From: Vibrio mexicanus
GTDB lineage: Bacteria; Pseudomonadota; Gammaproteobacteria; Enterobacterales; Vibrionaceae
Direction: 5' to 3'
DNA length: 64,000 bases
Assembly: GCF_001012815.1 (NCBI RefSeq)
Contig: NZ_JYJP01000145.1
Span: 1-64,000 of the forward strand
The notes under the pieces are model-generated. The model was given only the letters and a program-made list of their open reading frames with translations, ran no database searches and was not told where the DNA came from. Shown piece after piece: positions 26,023-35,572 of the stretch. How positions within the stretch are numbered: position 1 is the stretch's first letter; every line of letters begins with the position of its first letter. Made by a program: the position numbers and the translations under genes.

Positions 26023-27291
26023 ATGAAAGACGAAACGCTATCGATCCATTTTGGCTACGAAACAGACCCTACAACCAAGTCGGTTGCTACGCCTATTTAT
26101 CAAACTGTCGCTTATGAATTTGAAAACGCTCAGCATGGCGCCGATCTATTCAACTTAGAGGTTCCTGGGAACATTTACACACGCATAATGAACCCAACCA
26201 ACGACGTACTTGAGAAACGTATGGCCGCTCTTGAAGGTGGTATCGCAGGCCTTGTAGTCAGTGCAGGTAGTGCGGCAATCAACTACGCCATTTTGACCTT
26301 AGCGCAAGCCGGCGACAACATTGTTTCTACTCCTCAGCTTTATGGCGGCACCTATACTCTGTTTGCTCATATGTTACCAAACCAAGGCATTGAAGTGCGT
26401 TTTGCAAAAGACGATAAGCCTGAAAGCCTCGCTGAACTGATTGATGAGAACACCAAAGCGGTTTACTGCGAAAGCATCGGCAACCCAGCGGGCAACATTA
26501 TTGACCTTGAAGCGGTTGCCAACGTGGCTCATGCACAAGGCGTTCCTGTTATTGTCGACAACACAGTCGCCACCCCTGCCCTATGTAAACCAATCGAATT
26601 TGGCGCAGATATCGTTGTACACTCGCTAACGAAATATGTTGGCGGCCACGGCACCACATTAGGCGGAATCATCATTGATTCAGGTAAATTCCCTTGGGCT
26701 GAGCACAAAGATCGTTTCCCTGTCCTCAACCAGCCTGAACCTTCCTACCATGGTGTGGTTTACACCGAAGCCTTTGGCGAAGCCGCCTTTATTGGCCGAG
26801 CGCGAACCGTGCCACTGCGCAACACCGGCGCAGCACTATCACCAATGAATGCTTTTATGCTTATGCAAGGGTTAGAGACCCTGTCTCTACGCATGGAACG
26901 TCACACTGAAAATGCAATGAAAGTCGCTGAATACCTAAGCCAGCACGATAAAGTCAGCTGGGTAAGTTATGCTGGCCTACCAAGCTCTGATCACTACCCA
27001 TTGGCAGAGAAATACATGAAAGGTAAGCCCTCGGCGATCTTATCATTTGGCCTAAAAGACGGTTACGATGCTGGCGTGAAATTCTACGATGCCCTGCAAA
27101 TCTTCAAGCGCCTAGTCAACATCGGGGATGCTAAATCACTGGCTTGTCACCCGGCATCAACCACTCATAGGCAGCTTTGCGAAGAAGAGCAAAAACAAGC
27201 GGGCGTCTCACCGGAAATGATTCGCCTGTCTGTGGGTATCGAACACATTGACGATATTCTTGCAGACCTTGAGCAGGCGCTAAACGCTTAA
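26023..27291 (+). CDS. metY: O-acetylhomoserine sulfhydrylase / homocysteine synthase
   Basis: A 422-residue PLP-dependent Cys/Met-metabolism enzyme. The start is the ATG at 26023 after an AAGGAAG site; the frame is open upstream to a GTG at 25945 but that extension looks non-coding. The PLP lysine is in VHSLTKYVGGHGTTLGG near residue 205, and the phosphate-binding YTRIMNPTND near residue 50 and SAGSAAINYAI near residue 83 match MetY/Met17. It makes homocysteine directly from O-acetylhomoserine and sulfide. metE, which uses homocysteine, lies 13 kb away. I see no MetJ boxes directly upstream. Confidence 0.88.
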   Translation: MKDETLSIHFGYETDPTTKSVATPIYQTVAYEFENAQHGADLFNLEVPGNIYTRIMNPTNDVLEKRMAALEGGIAGLVVSAGSAAINYAILTLAQAGDNIVSTPQLYGGTYTLFAHMLPNQGIEVRFAKDDKPESLAELIDENTKAVYCESIGNPAGNIIDLEAVANVAHAQGVPVIVDNTVATPALCKPIEFGADIVVHSLTKYVGGHGTTLGGIIIDSGKFPWAEHKDRFPVLNQPEPSYHGVVYTEAFGEAAFIGRARTVPLRNTGAALSPMNAFMLMQGLETLSLRMERHTENAMKVAEYLSQHDKVSWVSYAGLPSSDHYPLAEKYMKGKPSAILSFGLKDGYDAGVKFYDALQIFKRLVNIGDAKSLACHPASTTHRQLCEEEQKQAGVSPEMIRLSVGIEHIDDILADLEQALNA

Positions 27292-27332
27292 ACTCCGATT
27301 TGTTAGAACCGTTCAGGTTTGGCTAAAACGAC

Positions 27333-27363
27333 AAGAGCCTAGGTTTACACCTAGGCTCTTTTT
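27333..27363 (+). terminator. Rho-independent terminator after metY
   Basis: A 12-bp perfect stem AAGAGCCTAGGT/ACCTAGGCTCTT with a 4-base loop and a five-T run, about 42 bases after the stop. Confidence 0.85.
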
Positions 27364-27409
27364 CTAAACAGACTTCTCATTCGAACTGCTTCTTGTATAA
27401 AACAAACGG

Positions 27410-28533
27410 TCATTCCACCACATCGACTTCAATCGTTCCCAAATAGGTAGCGCTTAGCTTTACGTTATCTCCTAGCTGCAAGTAGTTTTCTGCTTCAAAA
27501 CTCTCTTCAATGTACTGCTCTAGAATGTAATCTACTGGGCCATAATCTAAGAATGAAAGCGTCGCCAGCCACTTAACCCCTTTAGTGGTTTGATAAACCC
27601 AATCTGGCGTGTTGTACACCACACCGGCAGGGGTTCCAGTCAAAATATTCACGCCTTGCGATTCAAAGTTGGCATCGAATAGTGGTACGGCTTTATCTTG
27701 GTACTTCCAGATTGGCAGCCCCCTTGGTAGAGAATGCGCTCCATCAACTCATCTGGCATGACGATCATTTCTGATGCGAGTGCAGCCTGACGTGTAATGC
27801 CGTTCACTACAGTTTCCAAATCAATCTGGTCGACAAACGACGACCAATCCTTTGGCACCACAATATAAGGCCCAGTTGGGAATCGCGTCGCACCACTCTT
27901 GGCATCACTGAACCCGTGCCCAGAAGTCACATTATCCACATCAATTTTTCTCAATAGCTCTGCTCTATCCGTAAAATCGCCGCAAACAAATAAGCCAACA
28001 TAACCACTTGGGTCAGCCTTTAGCCCTTCGACCCAACGCATACAGAGCTCGACTTCATAGTCGAGTAACACTTCAGAGCTATAACGGATCTGGGATTGCG
28101 TTGGCGTCGGCGTTGCAAACTTGGGGAACAGGAACACTTCATGAATATCGGCCTCTTCGCTATGTTCAACATAATTTGCACCTGCCGCCACGTGTTGAGT
28201 ACGCTCGCCACCAGCAGGAAGCAGTTCATTGATATTTAGGTTTTGCACCTTTAGAGCGTCAGAGATTTCTTGGAGTTGGTTGTAATCAAACTGATTTAGA
28301 AATGACAACGCATCGTCTGGATAATAGTTGTAATGCTCACTGAGATTCACCGCCCCAACTTTGTCGCTGCGATGATTGAGTACTAAGTAGGTATGCTTCT
28401 GACCACTTTCTGAGTTGACTTGGGCAAGCGTGATCGCCTGTTCAATCGGCGCAATTTTCGCAGCTTTCGCATTTGTGAGAGGCAAGATGCTGAATAACAA
28501 GGTAGAAATGATAGCTTTGCGTGATACTTTCAT
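27410..28533 (-). pseudogene. Exported fumarylacetoacetate hydrolase-fold protein, frameshifted
   Basis: Two minus-strand frames join into a protein of about 374 residues. A signal peptide covers residues 1-24 (ILPLTNAKA). The body has FAH-family metal-site features: EVFLFPKFATPTP, LLDYEVELCM, GFSDAKSGATRF and ILTGTPAGVVYNTP. Adding one base to the five-base C run at 27719-27723 (plus strand) gives GGLPIWKYQDKAVPLFD and restores the C-terminal part. FAH-fold enzymes cleave C-C bonds or decarboxylate beta-keto acids in the cytoplasm, so a secreted form is unusual. It is divergent from a response regulator, with a candidate shared operator at 28579-28596. Confidence 0.8.
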
Positions 28534-28578
28534 GGTCTTTCTCCGTAATGTAGACCAGCTCAGAGTAAGAGACGCAAC

Positions 28579-28596
28579 GTCACAACTTCGTCACTA
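28579..28596 (-). promoter_or_regulatory. Candidate response-regulator box before FAH gene
   Basis: On the minus strand, TAGTGAC-N4-TTGTGAC gives two heptamers 11 bp apart, 46 bases before the FAH-fold start codon. The same motif in the same orientation and at a similar distance precedes the DUF2860 gene (30706-30723). Direct heptamers spaced 11 bp are typical of OmpR/PhoB-family sites. Confidence 0.5.
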
Positions 28597-28647
28597 ACTC
28601 TAAAAACGGAAGAAAATTAATAACCGCTGCAAGGCAAAGGAAATTAA

Positions 28648-29310
28648 ATGCGTATTCTCGTTACGGAAGATAATCATGAAACCGCCGTCAACTTAGGCGA
28701 CTTTCTTGAGTACTTTGGTCACCATGTGGATTTTGCTTACAACGGCGCCTCAGCAATTGAACTGCTCACCCAATCACGCTTCGACTTGGTGATCCTCGAT
28801 GTCATGATGCCAATTATGGATGGCATACAAGCCTGTGATGCCATTCGCCAAGGCTCGCATGCCGATGTCCCTATCATTTTTGTCACCGCGTGCGACACGC
28901 TCGAAGACAAACTGGCTGGGTTCAATGCAGGCGCAGACGACTACATTGTTAAGCCGTTTGAGATGGCAGAATTGCATGCTCGAATACAGGCGCTAGAAGC
29001 GAGAAACAAACGTCGTCACAGCCCTAATCTGTCTTTTGGCCCATTCATCTACAACTGCGAATCTGATGAAGTCAGTATTGATGGCCAAGAGCTTAATCTT
29101 GACCCTACCCAAAAACGCATCGTCAAACTGCTGCTCACTCGGGCTCCTAAACTAGTCAGCAGTGAAGATATCGCTTACGAGCTGTGGCAAGGAGAAGAGC
29201 CTGAAGAGAGCAGCGCACTGCGCACACAGATCTATCGCTTACGAAAAGCACTACCCAATAATTTATTGGTCACCGAACGTGGTAAAGGGTATCGCCTCAA
29301 TGACATTTAA
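28648..29310 (+). CDS. OmpR-family response regulator
   Basis: A 220-residue two-domain regulator. The receiver has the acidic pocket Glu7/Asp8, phospho-acceptor Asp51 in VILDVMMP, and a conserved lysine in DDYIVKPFE. The C-terminal OmpR/PhoB winged helix is in residues 130-220 (ALRTQIYRLRKAL). The last codons overlap the start of the histidine kinase gene (ATG at 29300), so the pair is translationally coupled. It is divergent from the exported FAH-fold gene. Its likely sites are the paired TTGTGAC heptamers described separately. A GCAAAGGAAAT region precedes the ATG. Confidence 0.9.
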   Translation: MRILVTEDNHETAVNLGDFLEYFGHHVDFAYNGASAIELLTQSRFDLVILDVMMPIMDGIQACDAIRQGSHADVPIIFVTACDTLEDKLAGFNAGADDYIVKPFEMAELHARIQALEARNKRRHSPNLSFGPFIYNCESDEVSIDGQELNLDPTQKRIVKLLLTRAPKLVSSEDIAYELWQGEEPEESSALRTQIYRLRKALPNNLLVTERGKGYRLNDI

Positions 29311-30639
29311 CATAAGGACATCTAACTCACTGACATCTAATATGATGATATTCAAACCATTCACTTGGTTGGCAAACTGGTATCGCAGCCATATACGCCA
29401 CCAAGTGTTTAGCATCATTTCTCTCTTAATGCTGGTGGTGGCGATTGGCATTGGTGTAATTGGTTGGGCGGCAACCGAAATTGCAGCAGACAGCTTTATT
29501 AATCAGCGCGTCAGCGTAATGCAGTCCCAGTGGATACATAAGACCGAGCAGACAAATAATCACGCACCAGCCACAGCTCAACATATCCAGATCTATGCCT
29601 TCGAAGATGCAAACAAGCCCCAATTCCTCAACGCCATTAATCGCATTGGCATTGAGGAGTTTGAACTCAGTAACGCTCACGTCGCTACATTTGAATCCCC
29701 TTTACATAGCCTTTCACAAGATAGGCCTTGGATACACTTAGTCTACCTACCTGATATCGATCCTGAAATGGTGAATTATGGTGACGGCGTATTAGCTTAT
29801 GTAGGTTATATGATGTTGCTTGTGATGCTTTTAGGGTTAGTCACCGCGCACATCATATCAAAACGTTTCAGTGCTCCGATTTTAGATTTGGTTGAACAGG
29901 TCAAAGCGCCGCAAAACACGAGCAAATCAATTGCCAGTACCAATCATCGAAGGGATGAAATCGGCGATTTACATCGCGCCTATCAAGAATCTTTCGCTCG
30001 GATTCAAGCATTTCTCCAAAGGGAACAGCAATTTACCCGCTTTGCAAGCCACGAACTTCGTACTCCTGTTCACATCATTCAGGGTGCGACAGACTTGCTT
30101 ATCATGACGGAAGCGCAGGCATCACACGAACCTGCTTCAAGACTGCTTAGTGATAAACCATTAGCGCAAGAAGCTACAAGTCATAAGAGATTGCAAGTGA
30201 TTCAACGAATCCAAAAAGCAAACCGTGAAATGAATGAGTTGATCAACACTTTCCTGCTCATTGGCCGTGAAGAGCACCAACAGCAATCATTGAAATCCAT
30301 CCTAGAGATCATTCAAGCTACCATCGAACAGCATCAACACTTACTCAACGACCAATCAATCACATTTACGCCAAAAGACGAGAGCGACTTTCTCGTTGAA
30401 GAACATTTCGCTGGTGTGGTGATATCAAACCTCATCCGTAACGCCTTTAGCTACAGCCACACTAGTGTCACAATGTCGCAGCGAGGACGAAGGTTAATCA
30501 TTGAGAATGATATTTTAGAGGCGCAAGCAAAGGCTTTGGCCATGGTGAGTCGATAATATCGGCTGTTTGCAACAGCGCTAACTGGCTCTACTCGCGGTCG
30601 GTTGGGGACAGCAAAGCCACCACTATCGTATATTTTTAG
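29300..30639 (+). pseudogene. Sensor histidine kinase, frameshifted in ATPase domain
   Basis: The start ATG at 29300 lies inside the end of the response regulator gene. Two membrane helices (near residues 35-60 and 170-195) flank a periplasmic sensor of about 110 residues. A HAMP-like linker follows, then a HisKA domain with phospho-acceptor His251 in FASHELRTPVH and the N box NLIRNAFSYSH. The frame ends early at 30556, before the G boxes. One extra G at 30523 (GCGGCAAGC) gives KGFGHGESIISAV and runs to a natural stop at 30639 (DSKATTIVYF). The repaired protein is about 446 residues. The HisKA region carries an unusual insert of about 35 residues (SHEPASRLLSDKP) after ATDLLIMT. Confidence 0.85.
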
Positions 30640-30705
30640 GCGTTCATCAATCGCTATAGTGGTTTTGGTGGCGTTGACTAGCATTGCTCATAGTAGGTCA
30701 GTTTG

Positions 30706-30723
30706 TTGTGACCCAGTTGTGAC
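30706..30723 (+). promoter_or_regulatory. Candidate response-regulator box before DUF2860 gene
   Basis: TTGTGAC-N4-TTGTGAC, two identical heptamers 11 bp apart, end 51 bases before the DUF2860 start codon. This matches the site at 28579-28596 before the FAH-fold gene. Confidence 0.5.
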
Positions 30724-30774
30724 ATTGGATTAGTTAACCTTGCGGCTCTCTTAACCGACAAGGACAGCCTAACA

Positions 30775-31720
30775 ATGCGACGCCTCTATCTTGCCATTGC
30801 GCTCACACTCATTCATACACCCTCGCTTGCGAACCAAGAAACTCCCACACAGGGCTTTTACGGAAACTTTAGCCTTTTCTTTGGTGCTCAAGGTACTAAC
30901 TCCAACCTCAGTACCGAAACCAATGCCTCGGTTGGTGGCTATGAAGCAAGCGCTGACAATGAAAACCAAGCGGTGGTGATTCCCTATTGGGATATCGCTT
31001 ATCGTTTCAACCCAAAGTACGAACTCTACTTCAATACGGATATCGTCGGTATGGCCAATGATTTCTATCTGCAGACTGGGTATCGCTACTCTTTAGACGA
31101 TGGCTCACAACTCGCTCTCGGATTTGTCCCCGGCTTGCTTGAAAAAGAGGTCTGGCAGAACCCGTATCAACTTGGCGCAAGCAGAGAAACTACCGACTCA
31201 GCGGTGCAAGGCATCGTTGCCAATTATGATCAAATATTAGGGTCTGATTGGTCACTTGAGCTTGCGTTGGGTAAATACCAAGTCGACCAAGAAAAGAGCG
31301 TATCCGCTACAGCGGGATTCTGACCTTAGATTTGCTGAGATCAGCTATGCCAAAGATTTGTCTGCGAAATGGAGCATGGGTTGGTTAGCCAGTTTACTCG
31401 ATGTTGATGCGCAAGGCTCGGCTAAAACAAGCCAGCGATACAATACTGAATTTGAGATTGAGAGACGCCAAGGCAGACACATTACCATGCTCGCCTTGAA
31501 CGCAGGTCAGCAACGCTTTGATGATACTCACCCAATCTTCGAAGAAACGCAAAAAGACAACCGATACGGTTTGTCGGCCACTTACGTATATGCCGCGCCC
31601 TTCAACTGGTCTAATGCGCTTTTCATCGCTCGCGGTGGCTGGGACTGGGTGGATTCAAACCTCGACTTCTATGATCAAGAAGAGTATCTGGTCACGGTTG
31701 GCGCTCAATATCGTTTCTAG
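30775..31720 (+). pseudogene. DUF2860 outer-membrane beta-barrel protein, two frameshifts
   Basis: A signal peptide (residues 1-19) is followed by alternating beta-strand sequence and a C-terminal aromatic terminus (VTVGAQYRF), typical of outer-membrane barrels. I place it in DUF2860, a Vibrio-centred family of about 310 residues. The first frame stops at 31323. Adding one C at 31299 and one G at 31314-31316 gives QEKSRIRYSGDSDLRFAEISY, which joins smoothly to the rest. The repaired length is about 315 residues. Function is unproven, perhaps channel formation or binding. It lies directly behind the two-component system and shares its operator motif with the FAH-fold gene. Confidence 0.7.
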
Positions 31721-31795
31721 TCACGAAGTCATTACATCTAAGTCATAATATTCAAACCATAGCATCTACATCATTGAAATAAGACTCTCGAACAT

Positions 31796-32431
31796 TCAAA
31801 GAGACAGCAGCCTGCCGTTTAGGTTTACCGAAACGCCATAGTAATCTTCGGCAGGTTCGCACCCTATCGCAGAATAAGCATATGGGGCAGCAGCGGTGAT
31901 GTTGATGACATCACAACCCGCACTCAACCCCGACTGAATGCCCGCTGGTGCATCTTCGAAGACCAAACATTCGCAAGGCTTAGCACCGAGACGCTGAGCC
32001 GCTAACTGGTAGCCCTCTGGATTAGGCTTACCCAATGTCACGTCTTCAACCGTAATGAACACATTGGGAATGTCGATACCGGCTGCTTTAAGTCGCTGCA
32101 CTGCCAGTTCTTTTGGCGCAGAAGTAAACATCCCCCACTCGTCTGGTTGGAGTAGACTCAAAAATTCTACCGCGCCACGAATCGCCTGAACCGAGCCAAC
32201 ATTTTGAAGTTCGATGTCTTCGAGCCACTGAGCTTCTTGGATGGGGTCCAAATGCGGCATAAACTCTTGGATTACTTCCTCACTCGGGCGTCCGTGTGAT
32301 GTTTCCAAAATAGCCGCTAAGTCCAAATCGTGTTTTTCCGCCCATGCTCGCCACGCTTTCTCAACCGACTCTTTCGAATCAACTAGAGTGCCGTCCATAT
32401 CAAAAATAAACTTTCTGTAGTTTTTGGTCAT
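31796..32431 (-). CDS. HAD-family sugar-phosphatase-like hydrolase
   Basis: A 211-residue HAD subfamily IA phosphatase. Motif I is DMDGTLVDS (residues 10-18), motif II is MFTSAPKEL near residue 101, motif III includes LGKPNPEGY near residue 132 and motif IV is VFEDAPAG near residue 155. The pattern is close to the E. coli HxpA/YfbT-type sugar phosphatases and beta-phosphoglucomutase relatives. The exact substrate is uncertain. It is divergent from an AraC regulator, with an inverted repeat between them. Confidence 0.82.
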   Translation of the reverse strand: MTKNYRKFIFDMDGTLVDSKESVEKAWRAWAEKHDLDLAAILETSHGRPSEEVIQEFMPHLDPIQEAQWLEDIELQNVGSVQAIRGAVEFLSLLQPDEWGMFTSAPKELAVQRLKAAGIDIPNVFITVEDVTLGKPNPEGYQLAAQRLGAKPCECLVFEDAPAGIQSGLSAGCDVINITAAAPYAYSAIGCEPAEDYYGVSVNLNGRLLSL

Positions 32432-32535
32432 AACAGAATAACTCTTTGTTATTTATTAAATTATTTATTGGTGATGTGGAGTTTAGCTAAGCTCTGTGTC
32501 TATTATTAGCGAGATAGAGAGCCAAAGGTTATACT

Positions 32536-32596
32536 TTGACGACATTTGGTAGTACTAAATGGACATTTTTATCGAATCACCCAAAAATGTCGTCAA
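32536..32596. promoter_or_regulatory. 12-bp perfect inverted repeat before AraC gene
   Basis: TTGACGACATTT (32536-32547) and AAATGTCGTCAA (32585-32596) are exact reverse complements with a 37-base spacer. The right arm ends 14 bases before the AraC-family start codon. It may be a looped operator for autoregulation, or an RNA hairpin that masks the ribosome site. Confidence 0.45.
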
Positions 32597-32610
32597 CCAG
32601 CAGGATTTGA

Positions 32611-33465
32611 ATGAAAGCGATCTCGACCAAAACATTGATCAGACCCGGATACTCGTGGCGCCACCACAATGACATAGCAGCACCAGAAAGTACCGCATTA
32701 CACTTTCATCGTGAGTATGAGCTGTTATTGCTATTCAATTATCACGGCACAGTTCAAGTAGGCAACATCGACATTGAGGTTAATCCATGCTCGCTGATAC
32801 TCATCCCTCCCAACGTCTCTCACGATCTAAGAAAACTCGAAATCCTTGACCAAACATGCCAGCCCGAACGGCACAGTTTATGGATAGATAAAGACTGGCT
32901 GTCGAGCATGTTGGTGTATTGCAATGAGATGGGAAAGTTGGCCAACATGTTCAGCAAACCTGAGAAAGGTATACTGTTCTCTCACGTCACATCAAAACTG
33001 GCCAAAGAGGCCGTGAATCAAATCGATTACAAAATGTCCAGTTTGGAGCAACTTTCCGTGCTGATTCGGGTATTCTCACTTATCTCGCAGGATCACGACA
33101 AAGTGATTCTCAGTGCTACCCGCAGTTCTACCTTTGACGATGAAAAAGATCGGGTTGAAGCGATTTCCCAATTTCTGGATAACAACTACACCAAAGAGAT
33201 CAATTTAAGCGACCTCTCAAAGCACGTTTACTGTAGCGAGCGCACCGTTAACCGAATATTCAAAAAGCATTTTGGCGAAACCTTTAGCCAAAGACTGAAG
33301 AAGATACGGTTAAGCCAAGCTGCCCACCTGTTGGAAACAACCCAGTTAACCGTCAGCCACATATCAAGCATGGTGGGCTACCACAACCTCTCTAACTTCA
33401 ACCGGTTGTTCAAAGCGTACAAGGGCCTAACACCCAATGAGTACCGTGTGAGGTTCTCTAACTAA
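32611..33465 (+). CDS. AraC-family transcriptional regulator
   Basis: A 284-residue protein with an N-terminal cupin-type sensor (LHFHREYELLLLFNYHGTVQVG) and a C-terminal double helix-turn-helix of the AraC family (residues 185-284, ending in HISSMVGYHNLSNFNRLFKAYKGLTPNEYR). The cupin arm is like that of ChbR/YesN-like regulators of sugar genes, but the effector is unknown. An HAD phosphatase lies divergently and an MFS pump follows 115 bases downstream, so it may regulate either. Confidence 0.87.
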   Translation: MKAISTKTLIRPGYSWRHHNDIAAPESTALHFHREYELLLLFNYHGTVQVGNIDIEVNPCSLILIPPNVSHDLRKLEILDQTCQPERHSLWIDKDWLSSMLVYCNEMGKLANMFSKPEKGILFSHVTSKLAKEAVNQIDYKMSSLEQLSVLIRVFSLISQDHDKVILSATRSSTFDDEKDRVEAISQFLDNNYTKEINLSDLSKHVYCSERTVNRIFKKHFGETFSQRLKKIRLSQAAHLLETTQLTVSHISSMVGYHNLSNFNRLFKAYKGLTPNEYRVRFSN

Positions 33466-33580
33466 ACCGTTTTATGGCTTCTGTTTCATTCAAACCAGAC
33501 CAAGCAAAGGCGCACTAAAATTGCGACAGTAATCACTTAAAAATGATAAGCTAACAAAGTCGTATCTAATTCAGTATCTT

Positions 33581-34752
33581 ATGAACCCTCAAGTCAATTA
33601 TCGCGTTCTCGCCCTCGCCTGTTTGATCATCAGTATCGGTCAGCTCAGTATGGGGCTTGTTTTTCCTTCCTTACCTTGGATCGCGAAAGACTTTGACATC
33701 ACCCTAGATCAAGCTCAACTACTGGTCAGTGTCTACTTGTTTGGGTTTGGGCCTTCTCAATTCATCTATGGGCCAGTTTCTGACTCTTTGGGTCGAAAGA
33801 GAGTGTTGCTGTTTGGCCTTTTCATCGCACTCGCGGGCCTTATCAGCATCACTCTGTTTCACGACTCATTTGAAGCTTTGGTGCTCGGGCGTCTATTACA
33901 AGGCATTGGTACAGGATGCTGCGCAGTTTTAGCACGGGCGACCATCCGCGACAGCCACAGTGGCGATCATTTAGCAAAAGCCCTCGGCTACATAGCCATG
34001 GCCGCTTCCGTGACGCCTCTCTTTGCCCCAGTTATTGGCGGGTTCATCAACCATCACTTTGGCTGCTGATGGTGTTTGTTTCGTTACTTGGCTATGTCGC
34101 AATCGCTTTGGTGTCTGCTTTTGGGCTTGTTCGATGACACTCGTAAACAGCGCAGCCCATCCCATCGCCCGCGGCCATACTAAAGCAATACAAGGTACTA
34201 ATGACATCCAAGTACTTTGTGAGTTTCGCGATGATAAGTTGGCTAAATTTTAGTTTGATGATCACCGCTGTGTCGGTCATGCCCTTTATCATGCAAAACC
34301 AAATTGGAATGGAGTCGGACGAGTACGCCTTGTGGGCCTTGATTCCAGCGCTAGGCATGTTGTTCGGCACCAGCTTATGTAACCGATTTAGGCCTAGAAT
34401 TGGCACAAAAGCCATGCTGTATTGGTCGCCGTGTCTGCATATTGCTGCGGCGCTTTGGTTGCTGCTTTGTCCGCTTGAACCTCTGTATGTGATGTTTGGT
34501 CAACTGCTGATGATTCTGGGTAATGGTATCGCGCTGCCTTGCGCCCAAACCATGCTGCTTCAACCTTATAAAAAGAGAGCGGGTGCAGCCGCAGCAATGG
34601 CAGGAGGTGGCCAAATGCTGGTTTCAGCGATTGTCAGCATGGGACTCACTCAGCTCGGGCTTCAATTCACTTGGCAATTAGCGATAGTGATTGGAATTTT
34701 TGCCCTAATTACACTGAGTAACATCTCCCGTGGCTTTAAAGCGAGCCCATAA
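33581..34752 (+). pseudogene. Bcr/EmrD-like MFS drug efflux pump, several frameshifts
   Basis: Pieces in three frames make one MFS protein of about 390 residues with twelve helices. Motif A is GPVSDSLGRKRVLLFG, and the Bcr/CflA-like segment LGRLLQGIGTGCCAVLARATIRD is clear. Breaks occur at the T run 34058-34060 (one T missing gives HHFWLLMVFV), near 34119-34130 (two bases missing or one added), and at 34168-34170 (one C missing gives HRPAAILKQYKVLMTSKY). The C-terminal half from 34201 is intact. With three breaks this is the locus most likely to be truly inactive, but sequence error remains plausible. Confidence 0.75.
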
Positions 34753-34811
34753 AACTAAGCGTTTAACAATAACGACATGTCGATTCTCAGGAACAGAGTT
34801 CAATAAAGGAT

Positions 34812-35519
34812 TCAGTAAACCAAACGAACGACATCACTCGCCGTAGTGAAGACAATCAAACCAAGTACTACCACCCAGCCTGTTAAATTCAAGCCTAACT
34901 CGATACCTCTACTGTTGTATCGCTCTATGAGGATCAACAGGACTTTACCGCCATCAAGCGGCGGAATCGGCAGTAGGTTAAACAAGCCTAAGTTAACGCT
35001 GAGTAGAGCCAGAAAATAGAACAGCTGATAAAGCTCTGCCCCCATTACCTGCCCGCCGACTAACACTGTATTGATCAAACCCGACAACTGAGAAGGCTCT
35101 GCTACTGCGGTACCAATAAGCTCAAACAAAAACCGAACTACATACACGGTTTGGTCAACGGATGTGATAAGCGTCTGAAGGTTAGGAGCCTGGCCTGAAG
35201 TTAGATTTGCAAGAGCAACTAGCAACCAAGCCAGCAACAGATTTGCGATAGGGCCACCCAAGAAATACCCTATTCGTTTGGTGGCCGCTATTTGGTAAAA
35301 GTCTTCGTCGTGATCCAGTTGTAGTTTGACGTAACCACCCAAAGGAATCTGCGATAATCGGAATTCACATCCCCAAACATGTGTTTGATAGATTGGCTTG
35401 CCAAACCCCAATGAAAAGAGCTCGACGGGCAGTTTGAACAGTTTGGCGGCAGCAAAGTGACCGAACTCGTGAACAGTCACGAGCAGCAGAACAATCAGAA
35501 AAAAACCAATGTATTCCAT
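34812..35519 (-). CDS. Site-2 protease family (M50) membrane metalloprotease
   Basis: A 235-residue polytopic protein with the zinc motif HEFGH (His17, Glu18, His21) in the first membrane helix. A second metal motif, PPLDGGK near residue 195, supplies the aspartate ligand in the usual LDG form. It has no PDZ domain, so it is shorter than RseP. Such proteases cut proteins within the membrane, often to release regulators. The gene is 53 bases downstream of the membrane GTPase gene on the same strand, so it may be cotranscribed with the two GTPases. The target is unknown. Confidence 0.82.
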   Translation of the reverse strand: MEYIGFFLIVLLLVTVHEFGHFAAAKLFKLPVELFSLGFGKPIYQTHVWGCEFRLSQIPLGGYVKLQLDHDEDFYQIAATKRIGYFLGGPIANLLLAWLLVALANLTSGQAPNLQTLITSVDQTVYVVRFLFELIGTAVAEPSQLSGLINTVLVGGQVMGAELYQLFYFLALLSVNLGLFNLLPIPPLDGGKVLLILIERYNSRGIELGLNLTGWVVVLGLIVFTTASDVVRLVY

Positions 35520-35572
35520 TTACACCTTTCCCTTTAAAAGTAATCCAAGCTTCTCTGATTCAACATGCGACT

